This document shows, piece after piece, positions 1 through 8,971 of a DNA stretch of 64,000 nt; positions within the stretch are counted from its first letter, which is position 1; the number at the start of each line of letters is the position of its first letter. The notes below the pieces were generated by a model, which was not told the DNA's origin, ran no database searches, and saw nothing but the letters and a program-made list of their open reading frames with translations. A program made the position numbers and the translations under genes. This DNA is from DAOUJI01 sp965219565 (lineage in GTDB: Bacteria; Chloroflexota; Dehalococcoidia; Lucifugimonadales; JAGWBF01). The stretch covers positions 2,046,001 to 2,110,000 of the forward strand of contig OZ244780.1 of assembly GCA_965219565.1 (NCBI GenBank), read 5' to 3'.

Positions 1-2
1 AC

Positions 3-71
3 GCCATTCAGGCCGCAGTGGATGCCGGGATGACTCGACAAGGCCATTGTGGGGAGGGAGAGGCGCGATGA
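3..71 (+). CDS. C-terminal tail of an upstream gene (partial)
   Basis: An open frame runs in from the left edge and stops with a TGA at 69-71, which overlaps the ATG of purB (ATGA). About 22 residues are visible, beginning AIQAAVDAGM. The tight overlap and the purB-purC genes that follow suggest an upstream purine-operon gene, and PurE often sits here, but the tail is too short to name the product. Seen: the frame and the overlap. Inferred: operon membership. Confidence 0.45.
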   Translation, partial: AIQAAVDAGMTRQGHCGEGEAR

Positions 72-1402
72 TAGAGAGATACTCCCGGCCGAGAATGAAG
101 GCCGTATGGTCCGACGAGAACAAGTACGGCAAGTGGATGCAGGTGGAGCTTGCCGTCTGCGAGGCATGGACTGAAGCCGGTGTAATACCGCCGGAGGACA
201 TGGAAGCCCTCCGACGGGCCCGCTACAACCACAGCCGAATGGAAGAGATATTCGAAAGGACGCGTCACGACGTGACCGCCTTCCTCCAGTCGGTGACTGA
301 AGGACTTGGAGACGAGGGCCGCTGGCTCCACCTGGGCATGACCTCCAGCGACATGCTGGACACGGCCCTGAGTCTTCAGATGGTGGAAGCCGGTCATATC
401 CTGAAGGGGGACCTAGAATCCCTTTCCGAAGCCGTCAGAGTCCAGGCGTTGGCCCACAAAGACACCCCCATGATGGGACGCACCCACGGAGTCCACGCTG
501 AACCCATAACCTTCGGTCTCAAGCTTGCCCTCTGGTGGGACGAAGTGCGGCGCCACAGCGAAAGGCTGGACCAGGCCATCGAAAGTGTTAGAGTAGGCAA
601 GATATCGGGCGCAGTTGGGACCCACGCCACCATACCGCCGGACGTGGAAGAGAAAGTCTGCGCACGCCTGGGCCTTAACACGGCCCCCGTGTCCAGCCAG
701 ATCATCCAGCGGGACCGTCATGCCCATTTCATCACCACATTGGCTCTTATTGCGGCGTCGCTGGAGAAGTTCGCAACCGAGATTCGCTCCCTGCAGCGCA
801 CCGAAGTGCGGGAAGCTGAGGAGCCATTCGGGGAGGGTCAGACGGGCTCGTCGTCCATGCCCCACAAGCGCAACCCGGAGCTTTCCGAGCGAGTGTGCGG
901 TCTCGCCCGCCTCATTCGGGGACACAGCGTGACAGCCCTGGAAAATGTCGCCCTCTGGCATGAGAGGGACATCAGCCACTCGTCCGCCGAACGGCTGATA
1001 ATCCCGGACTCCTGCCTGGCTCTGGACTACATACTCGACCTCTTCACCGGAGTGGTCAAAGGACTGAGAGTCCACCCGGAGCGGATGCGGGAGAATATGG
1101 AGAGCGCGCGAGGGCTGCTCTTCAGCCAGCGGACCATGCTGGCCCTCATTGAAAAGGGGCTTCCCAGGGAAAAAGCCTATTCGATAGTCCAGAGGCACGC
1201 CATGCCAAGCTGGGACGAGGGTCTGGACTTCCGAGAGCTGGTCAAGGCCGACCCGGAGGTGAACTCCCGCCTTTCACCTGAAGAACTGGCAGACATCTTC
1301 GACTATGGATACTACCTGAGATACGTTGACGAGACCTTTGAGCGCGTGGGACTGGCACCCCAAAAAGTTGGGGCTGGCCAGGCGGTGGAGGAGCAGCGAT
1401 GA
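68..1402 (+). CDS. purB: Adenylosuccinate lyase
   Basis: Cytosolic lyase of purine synthesis that splits SAICAR to AICAR plus fumarate and adenylosuccinate to AMP plus fumarate. The 444-residue protein has the fumarase/aspartase superfamily layout: GRTHGVHAEP near residue 137, which carries the general acid histidine region, and the flexible signature loop SSSMPHKRNP near residue 262. The ATG at 68 is chosen over a TTG at 47 because a GGGAGGG ribosome site lies just upstream and the frame of the preceding gene stops over it (ATGA). The 3' end overlaps purC in the same way, so the two are almost certainly translationally coupled. Length is normal for the short bacterial PurB type. Confidence 0.95.
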   Translation: MIERYSRPRMKAVWSDENKYGKWMQVELAVCEAWTEAGVIPPEDMEALRRARYNHSRMEEIFERTRHDVTAFLQSVTEGLGDEGRWLHLGMTSSDMLDTALSLQMVEAGHILKGDLESLSEAVRVQALAHKDTPMMGRTHGVHAEPITFGLKLALWWDEVRRHSERLDQAIESVRVGKISGAVGTHATIPPDVEEKVCARLGLNTAPVSSQIIQRDRHAHFITTLALIAASLEKFATEIRSLQRTEVREAEEPFGEGQTGSSSMPHKRNPELSERVCGLARLIRGHSVTALENVALWHERDISHSSAERLIIPDSCLALDYILDLFTGVVKGLRVHPERMRENMESARGLLFSQRTMLALIEKGLPREKAYSIVQRHAMPSWDEGLDFRELVKADPEVNSRLSPEELADIFDYGYYLRYVDETFERVGLAPQKVGAGQAVEEQR

Positions 1403-2307
1403 TCATCGAGGCGGAGCTTCCCAACAGGCTTTATCGGGGAAAAGTGCGAGACACCTTCGATCTGGGCGACGGGCTGATGCTTATGGTGGCCACCGACAGG
1501 ATTTCAGCTTTCGACGTGGTCCTGCCCAACGGCATCCCCAACAAGGGCTTGGTGCTGTCCCGCATTTCGGACTTCTGGTTTCATCGCACTAAGTCCATAG
1601 TGGACAACCACCTTGTCGGGATGGCGGACGACCCTGCAGCCGTCGCAAGCGTTGGCTCAGACACTGGAATCCTTGTGGACCTGGACCCGGTAATCGCTGG
1701 GCAGGCCATGATTGTCAAGCGGGCCGAACGAATCGACGTCGAGTGCATCGTCAGGGGATACCTGGCCGGATCGGCCTGGTCCGAGTACCGCAGGCAGGGC
1801 ACGGTCTGGGGCGACAAGCTGCCTGAAGGAATGGTGGAAGGAGCTGTCCTTCCAGAAGCCATTTTCACCCCGACCACCAAGGCCGAAGAGGGCCACGACG
1901 AGAACATGAGCCGCCAGGAAGTGGCCGACATGGTGGGAAAGGAGACGGCGGACCGGCTGGAAGCCCTGAGTTTGGCCGTCTACAATCACGCCCACGACTA
2001 CGCCAGGGAGAGGGGAATAATCCTGGTGGACACCAAGATGGAGTTCGGCATCCTCGACGGTGAGCTCATCCTAATCGACGAGCTGCTGACGCCTGACTCG
2101 TCCAGGTTTTGGGACGCCCAGGGCTACGTGCCCGGGAAGTCGCTGCCCAACTTCGATAAGCAATTCGTCAGGGACTGGTTGGACGCCCAAGGCTGGGACC
2201 ATGAGCCGCCGGCCCCCAACTTGCCCGACGACGTAGTAGAACACACCAGCCGCCGGTACCTGGAGGCCTATCGCAGGCTGACAGGCCAGGACTTGGCTGC
2301 CAATTAA
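1399..2307 (+). CDS. purC: SAICAR synthase
   Basis: Phosphoribosylaminoimidazole-succinocarboxamide synthase, which couples CAIR and aspartate using ATP one step before PurB. The 302-residue protein has the N-terminal GKVRD phosphate-binding strand (residues 10-14), the family signature ending VRGYLAGS (about residues 116-123) and an MEFG motif near residue 213. Its ATG overlaps the purB stop by four bases. It is slightly longer than the roughly 240-residue short bacterial type and resembles the 290-300-residue form. The next gene begins 17 bases after the stop. Confidence 0.95.
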   Translation: MIIEAELPNRLYRGKVRDTFDLGDGLMLMVATDRISAFDVVLPNGIPNKGLVLSRISDFWFHRTKSIVDNHLVGMADDPAAVASVGSDTGILVDLDPVIAGQAMIVKRAERIDVECIVRGYLAGSAWSEYRRQGTVWGDKLPEGMVEGAVLPEAIFTPTTKAEEGHDENMSRQEVADMVGKETADRLEALSLAVYNHAHDYARERGIILVDTKMEFGILDGELILIDELLTPDSSRFWDAQGYVPGKSLPNFDKQFVRDWLDAQGWDHEPPAPNLPDDVVEHTSRRYLEAYRRLTGQDLAAN

Positions 2308-2324
2308 ATTAGGAGACACCCAGA

Positions 2325-3056
2325 TTGCCGGAATCGAGAAGACGCCGCCGCCCTAGGGGAGGTCCGGCGAGGAGCCAAAGGAGCAGGGCCCAGGAACAGG
2401 CGCCGCCAGGTTTCGGGACTAGAACCGTCCAGAAGCTGGGGATAAGGCCCAGGGTTTGGCGTCGAATGCGACGGTGGGTGTATCTGGCGTCGGCGGGCCT
2501 CATCGCCGCTCTGGTGATACTCAGCTTCGGCCTGACCTCTTTCCCCACCGGCGGGAGGGCGGGGTCGTCCGCCGGAGGCCCCACTAAGCCAGAGGAAGGC
2601 ATTGGCACAATCTACGCGGACGAGGGCGCCGTTCACGTTAACGAGCCCACGTCAGTGGTGTACACCACGATGCCGCCCCACTCTGGCAACCATTGGCCCC
2701 AGTGGGCTGAATGCGGGGTCTACGACTTTGAAGTGCCCGATGAGCGCATAGTCCACAACCTGGAACACGGCCAGATTGTCATCAGCTACAATCTCCAGAA
2801 CGCTGACGACGTCGCCCAGCTTGTAGTGCTAACCAAGGAGTTGGACGAATTCGACTTTTGGGGAATCCTCCGTCCCTATTCCAAGTTGGCGGAAGGACAG
2901 GTCGGGCTGTCTGCTTGGACAGTCATCGATGTGATGGACGGCGTGGACGAGGAGCGCATCACAAGGTTCTATGACGAGTACTACCGCAACAGGTTCAGCA
3001 ACGAGACCCAGAGCATCGGCAGGGGAATACCTTGCGGCTCCACCATGAGCAGTTAG
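2325..3056 (+). CDS. DUF3105 membrane-anchored protein (copy A)
   Basis: Protein of unknown function, 243 residues. The TTG start is supported by AGGAG ten bases upstream and by close spacing to purC. The N-terminus is very basic (repeated arginines in residues 3-10). A single membrane segment follows at about residues 50-70, then a Gly/Pro-rich linker, then an outward-facing DUF3105 domain with the hallmark stretches PPHSGNHWPQWAECGVY and HNLEHGQIVISYN. Conserved His, Trp and Cys could bind a metal or cofactor; that is inference. A paralogue (copy B) lies one gene downstream, on the other side of purS. Placement inside a purine operon is odd for a surface protein. Confidence 0.8.
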   Translation: MPESRRRRRPRGGPARSQRSRAQEQAPPGFGTRTVQKLGIRPRVWRRMRRWVYLASAGLIAALVILSFGLTSFPTGGRAGSSAGGPTKPEEGIGTIYADEGAVHVNEPTSVVYTTMPPHSGNHWPQWAECGVYDFEVPDERIVHNLEHGQIVISYNLQNADDVAQLVVLTKELDEFDFWGILRPYSKLAEGQVGLSAWTVIDVMDGVDEERITRFYDEYYRNRFSNETQSIGRGIPCGSTMSS

Positions 3057-3060
3057 CCGG

Positions 3061-3324
3061 ATGTTCATAGCCCGCATATACGTCTCCTTGAAACCCACTG
3101 TTAACGACCCTCAGGGGCTGACCGTACAAAGCAGTCTGAAGACCCTGGGATTCGACAACGTCGAAAGCGTGAGGGTGGGGAAATACCTGGAAGTGAAGCT
3201 GGACGGAGACGACCGGGACACAGCCGAACGCGCGGTAGGCGAGATGTGCAGCAAGCTGTTGGCCAACCCGGTTATTGAACACTACTCCTTCGAGCTTGAG
3301 GCCCTGGAGGCCGGAGGTCCGTAG
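3061..3324 (+). CDS. purS: FGAM synthase subunit PurS
   Basis: Small subunit of the three-part phosphoribosylformylglycinamidine synthase (PurS-PurQ-PurL), which links the glutaminase PurQ to PurL and helps channel ammonia. The 87-residue protein is the usual PurS length. It starts with the strand ARIYVSLKP, has the motif DPQGLTVQSSLKTLGF, and carries LEVKLDGDD in the second strand. It begins four bases after the stop of DUF3105 copy A. The expected partners purQ and purL do not follow; a second DUF3105 gene does, so the partners must lie elsewhere. Confidence 0.9.
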   Translation: MFIARIYVSLKPTVNDPQGLTVQSSLKTLGFDNVESVRVGKYLEVKLDGDDRDTAERAVGEMCSKLLANPVIEHYSFELEALEAGGP

Positions 3325-3368
3325 AGGGCCAGACGGTGAACCCGTCGGCTCAGCCGACCCGATCCGCC

Positions 3369-4046
3369 ATGAAGACCCAAGCATCTCTTACCCTGACCCA
3401 GCTTCGACTTCTTTGCATAGGCGCATCTCTCGTAATCTTAACGTTGGTGATGGGGGCCGCGTGCGGCGGCTCAGACCCAACACCCACAGCCGTCCCTCCC
3501 ACAAAACCCGCCGCGACAAGCGGACCCAAGCCGACGCCTACACCGACTTCCCTTGCAACACGCATGGGACGGACGTCCTACATTCCTGGAATAGGAGTCG
3601 AGGCCAAGGATGAAGGTGACGGCCACGTCTCAGAAGGGACACTTGTCCAATATGGCTCTACACCGCCAAGCTCCGGTAAGCACTGGACCCGATGGGCGGC
3701 GTGCGGCGTATACGAGAACGAGCTTCCCGATGAATACATGGTCCACAACCTGGAACATGGGCAGGTGGTGATCAGTTACAACCTGGCGGACGCTACGGAC
3801 GTGGACCGCCTTGAGTCGCTGGCGGAAGACCTGGACGATTTCGATAAGTGGGGCATCCTCCGCCCATACTCCAAGATTGACGAGGGCATGGTGGGACTCT
3901 CGGCGTGGATGATAACCGACCTCTTCAGCGGCGTGGACGAAAGGCGCATAGAGGACTTCTACTACGCCTACCGAGGAAACCGACTAAGCCCTGAAACGCT
4001 GGCCGTAGGCAGGGGAATACCTTGCAGTTCCAGTGTTAGCCGCTGA
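3369..4046 (+). CDS. DUF3105 lipoprotein (copy B)
   Basis: Second DUF3105 protein. An ATG at 3369 gives 225 residues starting MKTQASLTLTQ, with a hydrophobic segment ending VMGAACGG, which reads as a lipoprotein signal (the -3 residue is not ideal). A GTG at 3336 would give a longer, less plausible start. A Thr/Pro-rich linker follows, then the domain with PPSSGKHWTRWAACGVYEN and HNLEHGQVVISYN. It matches copy A across the whole domain, including the final RGIPC-S-S-like tail, so the pair arose by duplication, with different membrane anchors (TM helix versus lipid). Its 3' end overlaps hisB convergently by 11 bases. Confidence 0.8.
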   Translation: MKTQASLTLTQLRLLCIGASLVILTLVMGAACGGSDPTPTAVPPTKPAATSGPKPTPTPTSLATRMGRTSYIPGIGVEAKDEGDGHVSEGTLVQYGSTPPSSGKHWTRWAACGVYENELPDEYMVHNLEHGQVVISYNLADATDVDRLESLAEDLDDFDKWGILRPYSKIDEGMVGLSAWMITDLFSGVDERRIEDFYYAYRGNRLSPETLAVGRGIPCSSSVSR

Positions 4047-4635
4047 TTGTTCCCTTGGTGCTGGGAACAGCTCCCGGAGCGCGGGGATCGGGCTCGGCTG
4101 CGGCTCGCAGCGCCTTGGCCAATGCTTTGAACGTAGCCTCAGCCTTGTGGTGGCCGTTGACTCCCGCCAGGACCTTGGCGTGAAGGTTGATGCGGGCCTC
4201 TGTGGCAAAGCTCTCCAGCAGATGTTCCACGAGGTCACCCGGCAGCGTCTCGGCCATCTGCTTGTCCAGGTCCAAATCCACCACTGAATAAGGCCGACCG
4301 CTTATGTCCACGGCGACGAAAGCCAGAGTTTCGTCGAGGGGCACATAGGCGTGACCCATACGGCGTATGCCCGTCCCATCACCCAGCGCTTCACGGAACG
4401 CTCTGCCTAGAGTCAGCCCGGTGTCTTCCACGAGGTGATGCCATCCCGTCTCCAGGTCGCCTTGGGCGTGAAGCTTTATGTCAATAAGGCCGTGGCGGGA
4501 AAGTTGGGCTATCAGGTGGTCCAACATGCCGTTGCCCGTTTGCACGTCGTATTCTCCCTGGCCGTCGATGTTCAGCGACAGGGAAATGGTGGTCTCTTTA
4601 GTGCTCCGTTCGAGCTTTGCTTGACGCCCCGCCAA
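4036..4635 (-). CDS. hisB: Imidazoleglycerol-phosphate dehydratase
   Basis: Manganese enzyme of histidine synthesis that dehydrates imidazole-glycerol phosphate to imidazole-acetol phosphate. The 199-residue monofunctional form has no phosphatase domain. Metal-ligand clusters are visible: HHLVEDTG (about residues 66-73) and GHHKAEATFKALAKAL near residues 164-179. The usual D-x-H that precedes the first cluster reads ETGWHH here, a mild variation. It is the last gene of a - strand his operon, three bases after hisC. Confidence 0.93.
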   Translation of the reverse strand: MAGRQAKLERSTKETTISLSLNIDGQGEYDVQTGNGMLDHLIAQLSRHGLIDIKLHAQGDLETGWHHLVEDTGLTLGRAFREALGDGTGIRRMGHAYVPLDETLAFVAVDISGRPYSVVDLDLDKQMAETLPGDLVEHLLESFATEARINLHAKVLAGVNGHHKAEATFKALAKALRAAAEPDPRAPGAVPSTKGTISG

Positions 4636-4638
4636 TAT

Positions 4639-5745
4639 CTACTCCTTGCCTACGCCAAAGATGTCCTTCAGTCCCTGAATGACCGCATCGTTCTCGTGGG
4701 GCAGCCCGACGCTCGTCCTGACGTAGTCCTTCAGCCGTTCGGTCGAGAAGTAGCGAAGGAAAATCCCCTTGCTGGACAAGCTCTCGAACACTTCCCTTCC
4801 CCTGCCTTCCGGCGTTCGGAAGAGGATGAAGTTGGCCTTGGAAGGACAGGGCTCAATGCCCGGTATGGCTTCCAAGGCGGTCATCAATCGCTCCCGCTCG
4901 GCGACAATGCTCCTGACGCGCCCCTGCAGATCGGCCAGATCGTCGAGGGAGGTCAGCAGAGCGACCTCGGCGGCAAGGTTCACATTGTAGGGGGGTTTGA
5001 CGCCCATCATGAGGCTCGCCACTTCGGGGTCCATGATGCCGAAACCTATTCGCAGACCGGCGAGGCCTGCCCATTTGCTGAACGTGCGCAGCACTATCAG
5101 GTTGGGGTAGTCATCCAACAGAGGCAGGGCAGTCTCCCCGCAGAACTCATAGTAGGTCTCGTCCACCACTACCAGTATTCCAGCGTCCAGCAGCTCCTTG
5201 ACCTGCCATACAGGCGCGACGTTCCCAGTGGGATTGTTGGGAGATGCGGTGAAGATGGCCTTGGTGCGCCCGTCAATAGCCACCTTGGTCTGCTCGATGT
5301 CTATCTCGAAAGATTCGTCCCTGGCAACCGTGACCACTTCTCCGCCGCATATTTTTGCGCAGACCGAATACATGCCGAAAGTCGGATTGGGGTCGATGAT
5401 TTTGTCCCCTGGGCCGACGTACATCCGCATAATCAAGTCGATGATTTCGTCGCTTCCGTTTCCCGCCACGATTCGGTTCGGTTCCACGTCCAGGTACTCG
5501 GAAAGAGCCTCCCGCAGCCGCTTCTGGCCAGGGTCAGGGTACAGGTTGTAATGGGGGTACGCGGCAATGGCCTCAGCAACCTTTTTAGAATGGCCGTACG
5601 GGTTCTCGTTCCCGTTCAGTTTGATGATTTGGTCAGGAGCCACTCCGGCTTTTTCGGCCAGCGCCTCCATAGGGTCCACCCCCTGGTACGCTTGGAAGGA
5701 CCGCAGGTGGGGCAACACTAGGTCGAGGTCGTCTGGCACAGTCAC
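4639..5745 (-). CDS. hisC: Histidinol-phosphate aminotransferase
   Basis: PLP enzyme that transaminates imidazole-acetol phosphate with glutamate. The 368-residue fold-type I aminotransferase has LNGNENPYG near residue 39, ASPNNPTG around residue 167, VDETYYEF around residue 194, and the PLP lysine in SKWAGLAGLRIGFG near residue 224. The start overlaps the hisD stop by four bases. The product goes to a histidinol-phosphate phosphatase not seen in this window. Broad-specificity aromatic aminotransferase activity is possible for this family but the his context favours HisC. Confidence 0.93.
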   Translation of the reverse strand: MTVPDDLDLVLPHLRSFQAYQGVDPMEALAEKAGVAPDQIIKLNGNENPYGHSKKVAEAIAAYPHYNLYPDPGQKRLREALSEYLDVEPNRIVAGNGSDEIIDLIMRMYVGPGDKIIDPNPTFGMYSVCAKICGGEVVTVARDESFEIDIEQTKVAIDGRTKAIFTASPNNPTGNVAPVWQVKELLDAGILVVVDETYYEFCGETALPLLDDYPNLIVLRTFSKWAGLAGLRIGFGIMDPEVASLMMGVKPPYNVNLAAEVALLTSLDDLADLQGRVRSIVAERERLMTALEAIPGIEPCPSKANFILFRTPEGRGREVFESLSSKGIFLRYFSTERLKDYVRTSVGLPHENDAVIQGLKDIFGVGKE

Positions 5746-7094
5746 TTAGCCTCCCCGTTCAGCCTTTCCAGGTAACCAAGCCTGGCCTGGACGGCCCTGG
5801 CATGTCCGGTCAGACCCTCGGCGTTGGCAATGGTCGTGGCCGCGGCGGCCAGTTCAGGATAGGTCTCAGGCTTGAGCCCCACCACTGGCACAGTCCGCAG
5901 GAAGTGGTGCACGCTCAAAGCGGAAGAAAACCTGGCGCTCCCTCCCGTTGGCATGACGTGGCTCGGACCGGCAATGTAGTCTCCCATCACCTCGGGGGAG
6001 AAGGCCCCCAGGAAGAGGCCGCCCACGTGCTTAACCTTGCCCGCCCAGTCCCAGGGCCGGTCTATCATCAGGCAGAGATGCTCAGGAGCAATGTGGTTGG
6101 CCAGGTCTATTGCTTCGTCCAGAGTGTCCACCAGGATGACCTTGCCCCGCTGTTCCATCGACGCTCCCGCCATCTCGCTGCGGTCCAGCAGCGCCAGCTG
6201 ACGCTCCAGTTCACCCTCCACCTCACCAATCAGAGCCAGGGAAGTGGTCACCAGTATGGGGGCGGCGAGGGAATCGTGCTCTGCCTGGGCCAGGAGGTCG
6301 GCTGCGCACAATTCCGGGCTGGCCGTCTCGTCAGCAATGACCACCGTTTCCGTAGGGCCAAACAGGCCGTCAATATCCACGCCGCCGAAGACCATCCTCT
6401 TTGCCAGGGTGACGAAGATGTTGCCTGGGCCGCATATCTTGTCCACCTTCGGCACGGATTCAGTGCCGTACGCAAGGGCGCCGATGGCCTGCACGCCCCC
6501 AATCCTGAACACCCGGTCCACGCCGGAGATGGAGGCCGCCGCCAGCACCGCCGGATTGAGGTCTCCGCCTTTCTGGGGCGGCGAAGCCAGGACTATCTCA
6601 TTCACCCCAGCCACACGGGCGGGAACGGCTGTCATAAGCACCGTGGAAGGGTACGCTGCGGTGCCGCCCGGCGCGTATACGCCGACCCGTTCTATCGGCG
6701 TCACAAGCTCGCCCAAGCCGCTGCCAAGGTCAACCCAACTCTTACGCATTGTCGCCTGGTGAAACTGTTCCACTCGGCTGGCGGCCAGCTCCAGGGCTTG
6801 GAGAAGATCGGGGGACAGCTGCGCCCTGGCCCGGTCTATCTCGGCGGCTGTGACCTCCAACGATTCCGGCTCCAGGCCGTCGAGCAGCTTCCCGTATCTT
6901 CTGACCGCGCTGTCTCCCTGGGATTCCACGTCCTGCAGAATGCGCCTGACCGACTGTTCGGGCGTCAGACGTTCGCCGAATACGGACTCGGTCCTGTCGG
7001 TGACCTCCTCGGGAAGGGAGTCCAAGTCAGCCGGGTCCACCCGATAGCGTTCGGTTTTCGCTTGTTCCAAACCTCTGATGACTCTAAGTTCCAA
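5742..7094 (-). CDS. hisD: Histidinol dehydrogenase
   Basis: Zinc enzyme that oxidises histidinol to histidine in two NAD-dependent steps. The 450-residue protein has VYAPGGTAAYPS for substrate and nucleotide binding, the AEHDSLAAPI segment, and HIAPEHLCLM, which carries catalytic and zinc-binding His/Glu residues. The start is TTG at 7094, eight bases after GGGAG, and it lies 11 bases inside the 3' end of the phospholipase-like gene. This implies coupled translation. Confidence 0.95.
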   Translation of the reverse strand: MELRVIRGLEQAKTERYRVDPADLDSLPEEVTDRTESVFGERLTPEQSVRRILQDVESQGDSAVRRYGKLLDGLEPESLEVTAAEIDRARAQLSPDLLQALELAASRVEQFHQATMRKSWVDLGSGLGELVTPIERVGVYAPGGTAAYPSTVLMTAVPARVAGVNEIVLASPPQKGGDLNPAVLAAASISGVDRVFRIGGVQAIGALAYGTESVPKVDKICGPGNIFVTLAKRMVFGGVDIDGLFGPTETVVIADETASPELCAADLLAQAEHDSLAAPILVTTSLALIGEVEGELERQLALLDRSEMAGASMEQRGKVILVDTLDEAIDLANHIAPEHLCLMIDRPWDWAGKVKHVGGLFLGAFSPEVMGDYIAGPSHVMPTGGSARFSSALSVHHFLRTVPVVGLKPETYPELAAAATTIANAEGLTGHARAVQARLGYLERLNGEAK

Positions 7095-7839
7095 GAATAT
7101 TCTCCCTGATAAACCGTGAGGCGGTCCTTACCGCCTTGTCTTGGAAGAAGTCTATCCGTTCACGGGGCGCCACGCTGTAGACTTCCTTCAGGCCGGTTTC
7201 CACGTCTTCCAGGAACTCTTCGACTATCTGCGTCGCATGCTCTCCGTCCTGATATAGCCGCTTGGCAGCGAATCGGAGGCGTTCCCACGTGAACTCCCAT
7301 TCGGTGAACTTACTGACCCACTCGCTCCACTCCCGCAGCGTCTCCTCGCTGATAAAGCCTATGTCTACGTCAACTTCGGAACCGCTCAGCATGGCCCTGG
7401 CGTCGTGGAAGTCGTCCATCTCCAACCGGGCGACCCTGTCCATTTCCAACTGGGCGGCGCGGTCCCATAAATTGGCCCGGACTTCGTCGCCGAAGGAAGC
7501 CCCGTTGTGGAAGTAGTTGCGGTAAATCTCTACGATCCAGGTTTCGTCAGCCACCAAGTGAGTAAAGTACCCGGCCAAAAAGGCTTTGGTAGGCCCGGAC
7601 AGGTTCTCGGAACGTCCCAACCCGGGATGGGCGTCGAACAGACCTTTAATGCCCGAGCCCACGTCCTCAAAGTCCAGAGACGCGAAGTGGGTGTCGTCCC
7701 TCTTGGACTTGGTCATTATCCGTATGTCAGGAGAGGTGGAACCGAGCAGGAAGCTGCCCATGTGGGCCATTATCTCCGGCGATCCCAGTTTTTCGGCGGT
7801 CCTGCTGGCCAGGGAAAGGTGAGTCGGCAGGTTAGGCAT
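7084..7839 (-). CDS. Zinc-dependent phospholipase C-like protein
   Basis: 251 residues from the ATG at 7839 (MPNLPTHLSL). The pattern resembles the zinc-dependent PLC/S1-P1 nuclease-like family (PF00882 type): an N-terminal PTH motif, GSTSPDI with a conserved Asp near residue 31, a DDTHF motif near residue 41, and GYFTHLVADETW near residue 77. These His/Asp residues would form the metal site. No secretion signal is visible, so it may act in the cytosol. It overlaps hisG upstream by 8 bases and hisD downstream by 11 bases, so it is embedded in the his operon. Its role there is unknown; a histidinol-phosphate phosphatase-like activity is speculation only. Confidence 0.65.
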   Translation of the reverse strand: MPNLPTHLSLASRTAEKLGSPEIMAHMGSFLLGSTSPDIRIMTKSKRDDTHFASLDFEDVGSGIKGLFDAHPGLGRSENLSGPTKAFLAGYFTHLVADETWIVEIYRNYFHNGASFGDEVRANLWDRAAQLEMDRVARLEMDDFHDARAMLSGSEVDVDIGFISEETLREWSEWVSKFTEWEFTWERLRFAAKRLYQDGEHATQIVEEFLEDVETGLKEVYSVAPRERIDFFQDKAVRTASRFIRENILGT

Positions 7840-8914
7840 CAGGCCCCCGGGTCCCGTTGGACATGGAAGCAAGGGAGTCCAGCAGGTTCTGGTAAGCCGC
7901 GCTGCGCTCTTTGAAGAGGTAGTTGACCTGCGAGGTCGATATGTCCCTGCCTCCTGAGCTTCTCAAATGGTCCACCGTTTCAAGCAGCCTGTCTTTGGAA
8001 ACAACCAGAGTGACCGCATACCAGTCTTCGGCGTCCACATTATAAACCCTGGACACGGTGGGGCCTAGGAGTCCGGCTAGATTGGGCTTGGACAGCACCG
8101 ACGCGCCGACGGCCTCAGCGGACGCCCCTCTTACGTTGGCAGTGATGCGGTACAGGGAGCCGGCCCTCCGGCGTCCTTCCGCCATCTCCAGGACGGACCT
8201 CGCCAGGGACAGGGCCTCTGCGGAGCTCGCCAGAGACTTCCTGTTTCCTATCAAACAAGCTTCGGAGTTCAACACAACCCCTCCGTCCAACGCCTTCAGC
8301 CTGTTTTCCCTCAAGGTGGCCCCGCTGGCGCTCAAGTCGGCTATGAGATCAGCGTATCCAGCGGCGGGCGCCGCCTCCAACGTGCCGCTGGCCTGCACGA
8401 GGGTGAAGTAGCTGACAGCCCTGGAGGTGAGAAACCTGCCCACCATGCGTGGGTATTTGGTTGCTATGCGGAGTTGCCTACCCAAATTGCGGAACTCTAC
8501 GGACAGGTCTGCCAAGTCCTCCAAGGACTCCACGTCCAGCCAGGACTCTGGCGCCGCCACCACGAGGTCGCAGTGGCCGTAACCCAGACCCTCTATCAGG
8601 GGAATCACGTCGGAATCGTCCCGTTGATACTCCTTGAACCGATCAAGTCCCGTGATGCCCAGGTCTACGCTGCCCTCCTCAACCTTCTGGGAGATGTCAG
8701 CGGTGCGCTGGAAGATGACCGAAACTCCCGGCAGAGTGGGGATGGCTCCCGTGTAGCGTCGCGAGTTGGGCCTGTCCACGGCAAGGCCGCAGTCTTCCAA
8801 GTAGGCCAAAGTGGGTTGGTACAGGTCCCCGTCGCTGGGCAGACCCAGCCTGAGGACGCTCTCGGTACGCTCTGATGACCCCAAATTGTCGAGACCCCTC
8901 AAACCGTCTGTCAT
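7832..8914 (-). CDS. hisG: ATP phosphoribosyltransferase, long form
   Basis: Catalyses the first committed step of histidine synthesis (PRPP plus ATP). The 360-residue protein has the periplasmic-binding-protein-like catalytic core: LRLGLPSDG at the start, DLGITGLDR near residue 88, and the PRPP loop VQASGTLEAAPAAGYAD near residues 174-190. A C-terminal extension from about residue 280 (PNLAGLLGPTVS ... WYAVTLVV) matches the regulatory ACT-like domain of the long HisG form, which normally works without HisZ. A hisZ-like gene nevertheless lies directly upstream. The N-terminus has about 18 extra residues before the first strand. Confidence 0.9.
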   Translation of the reverse strand: MTDGLRGLDNLGSSERTESVLRLGLPSDGDLYQPTLAYLEDCGLAVDRPNSRRYTGAIPTLPGVSVIFQRTADISQKVEEGSVDLGITGLDRFKEYQRDDSDVIPLIEGLGYGHCDLVVAAPESWLDVESLEDLADLSVEFRNLGRQLRIATKYPRMVGRFLTSRAVSYFTLVQASGTLEAAPAAGYADLIADLSASGATLRENRLKALDGGVVLNSEACLIGNRKSLASSAEALSLARSVLEMAEGRRRAGSLYRITANVRGASAEAVGASVLSKPNLAGLLGPTVSRVYNVDAEDWYAVTLVVSKDRLLETVDHLRSSGGRDISTSQVNYLFKERSAAYQNLLDSLASMSNGTRGPDA

Positions 8915-8971
8915 CGTCTTATTTGTGCCTCAATTGCTCTTCGATCCCGCATCTGCCCCGTGGAGGCTGCG

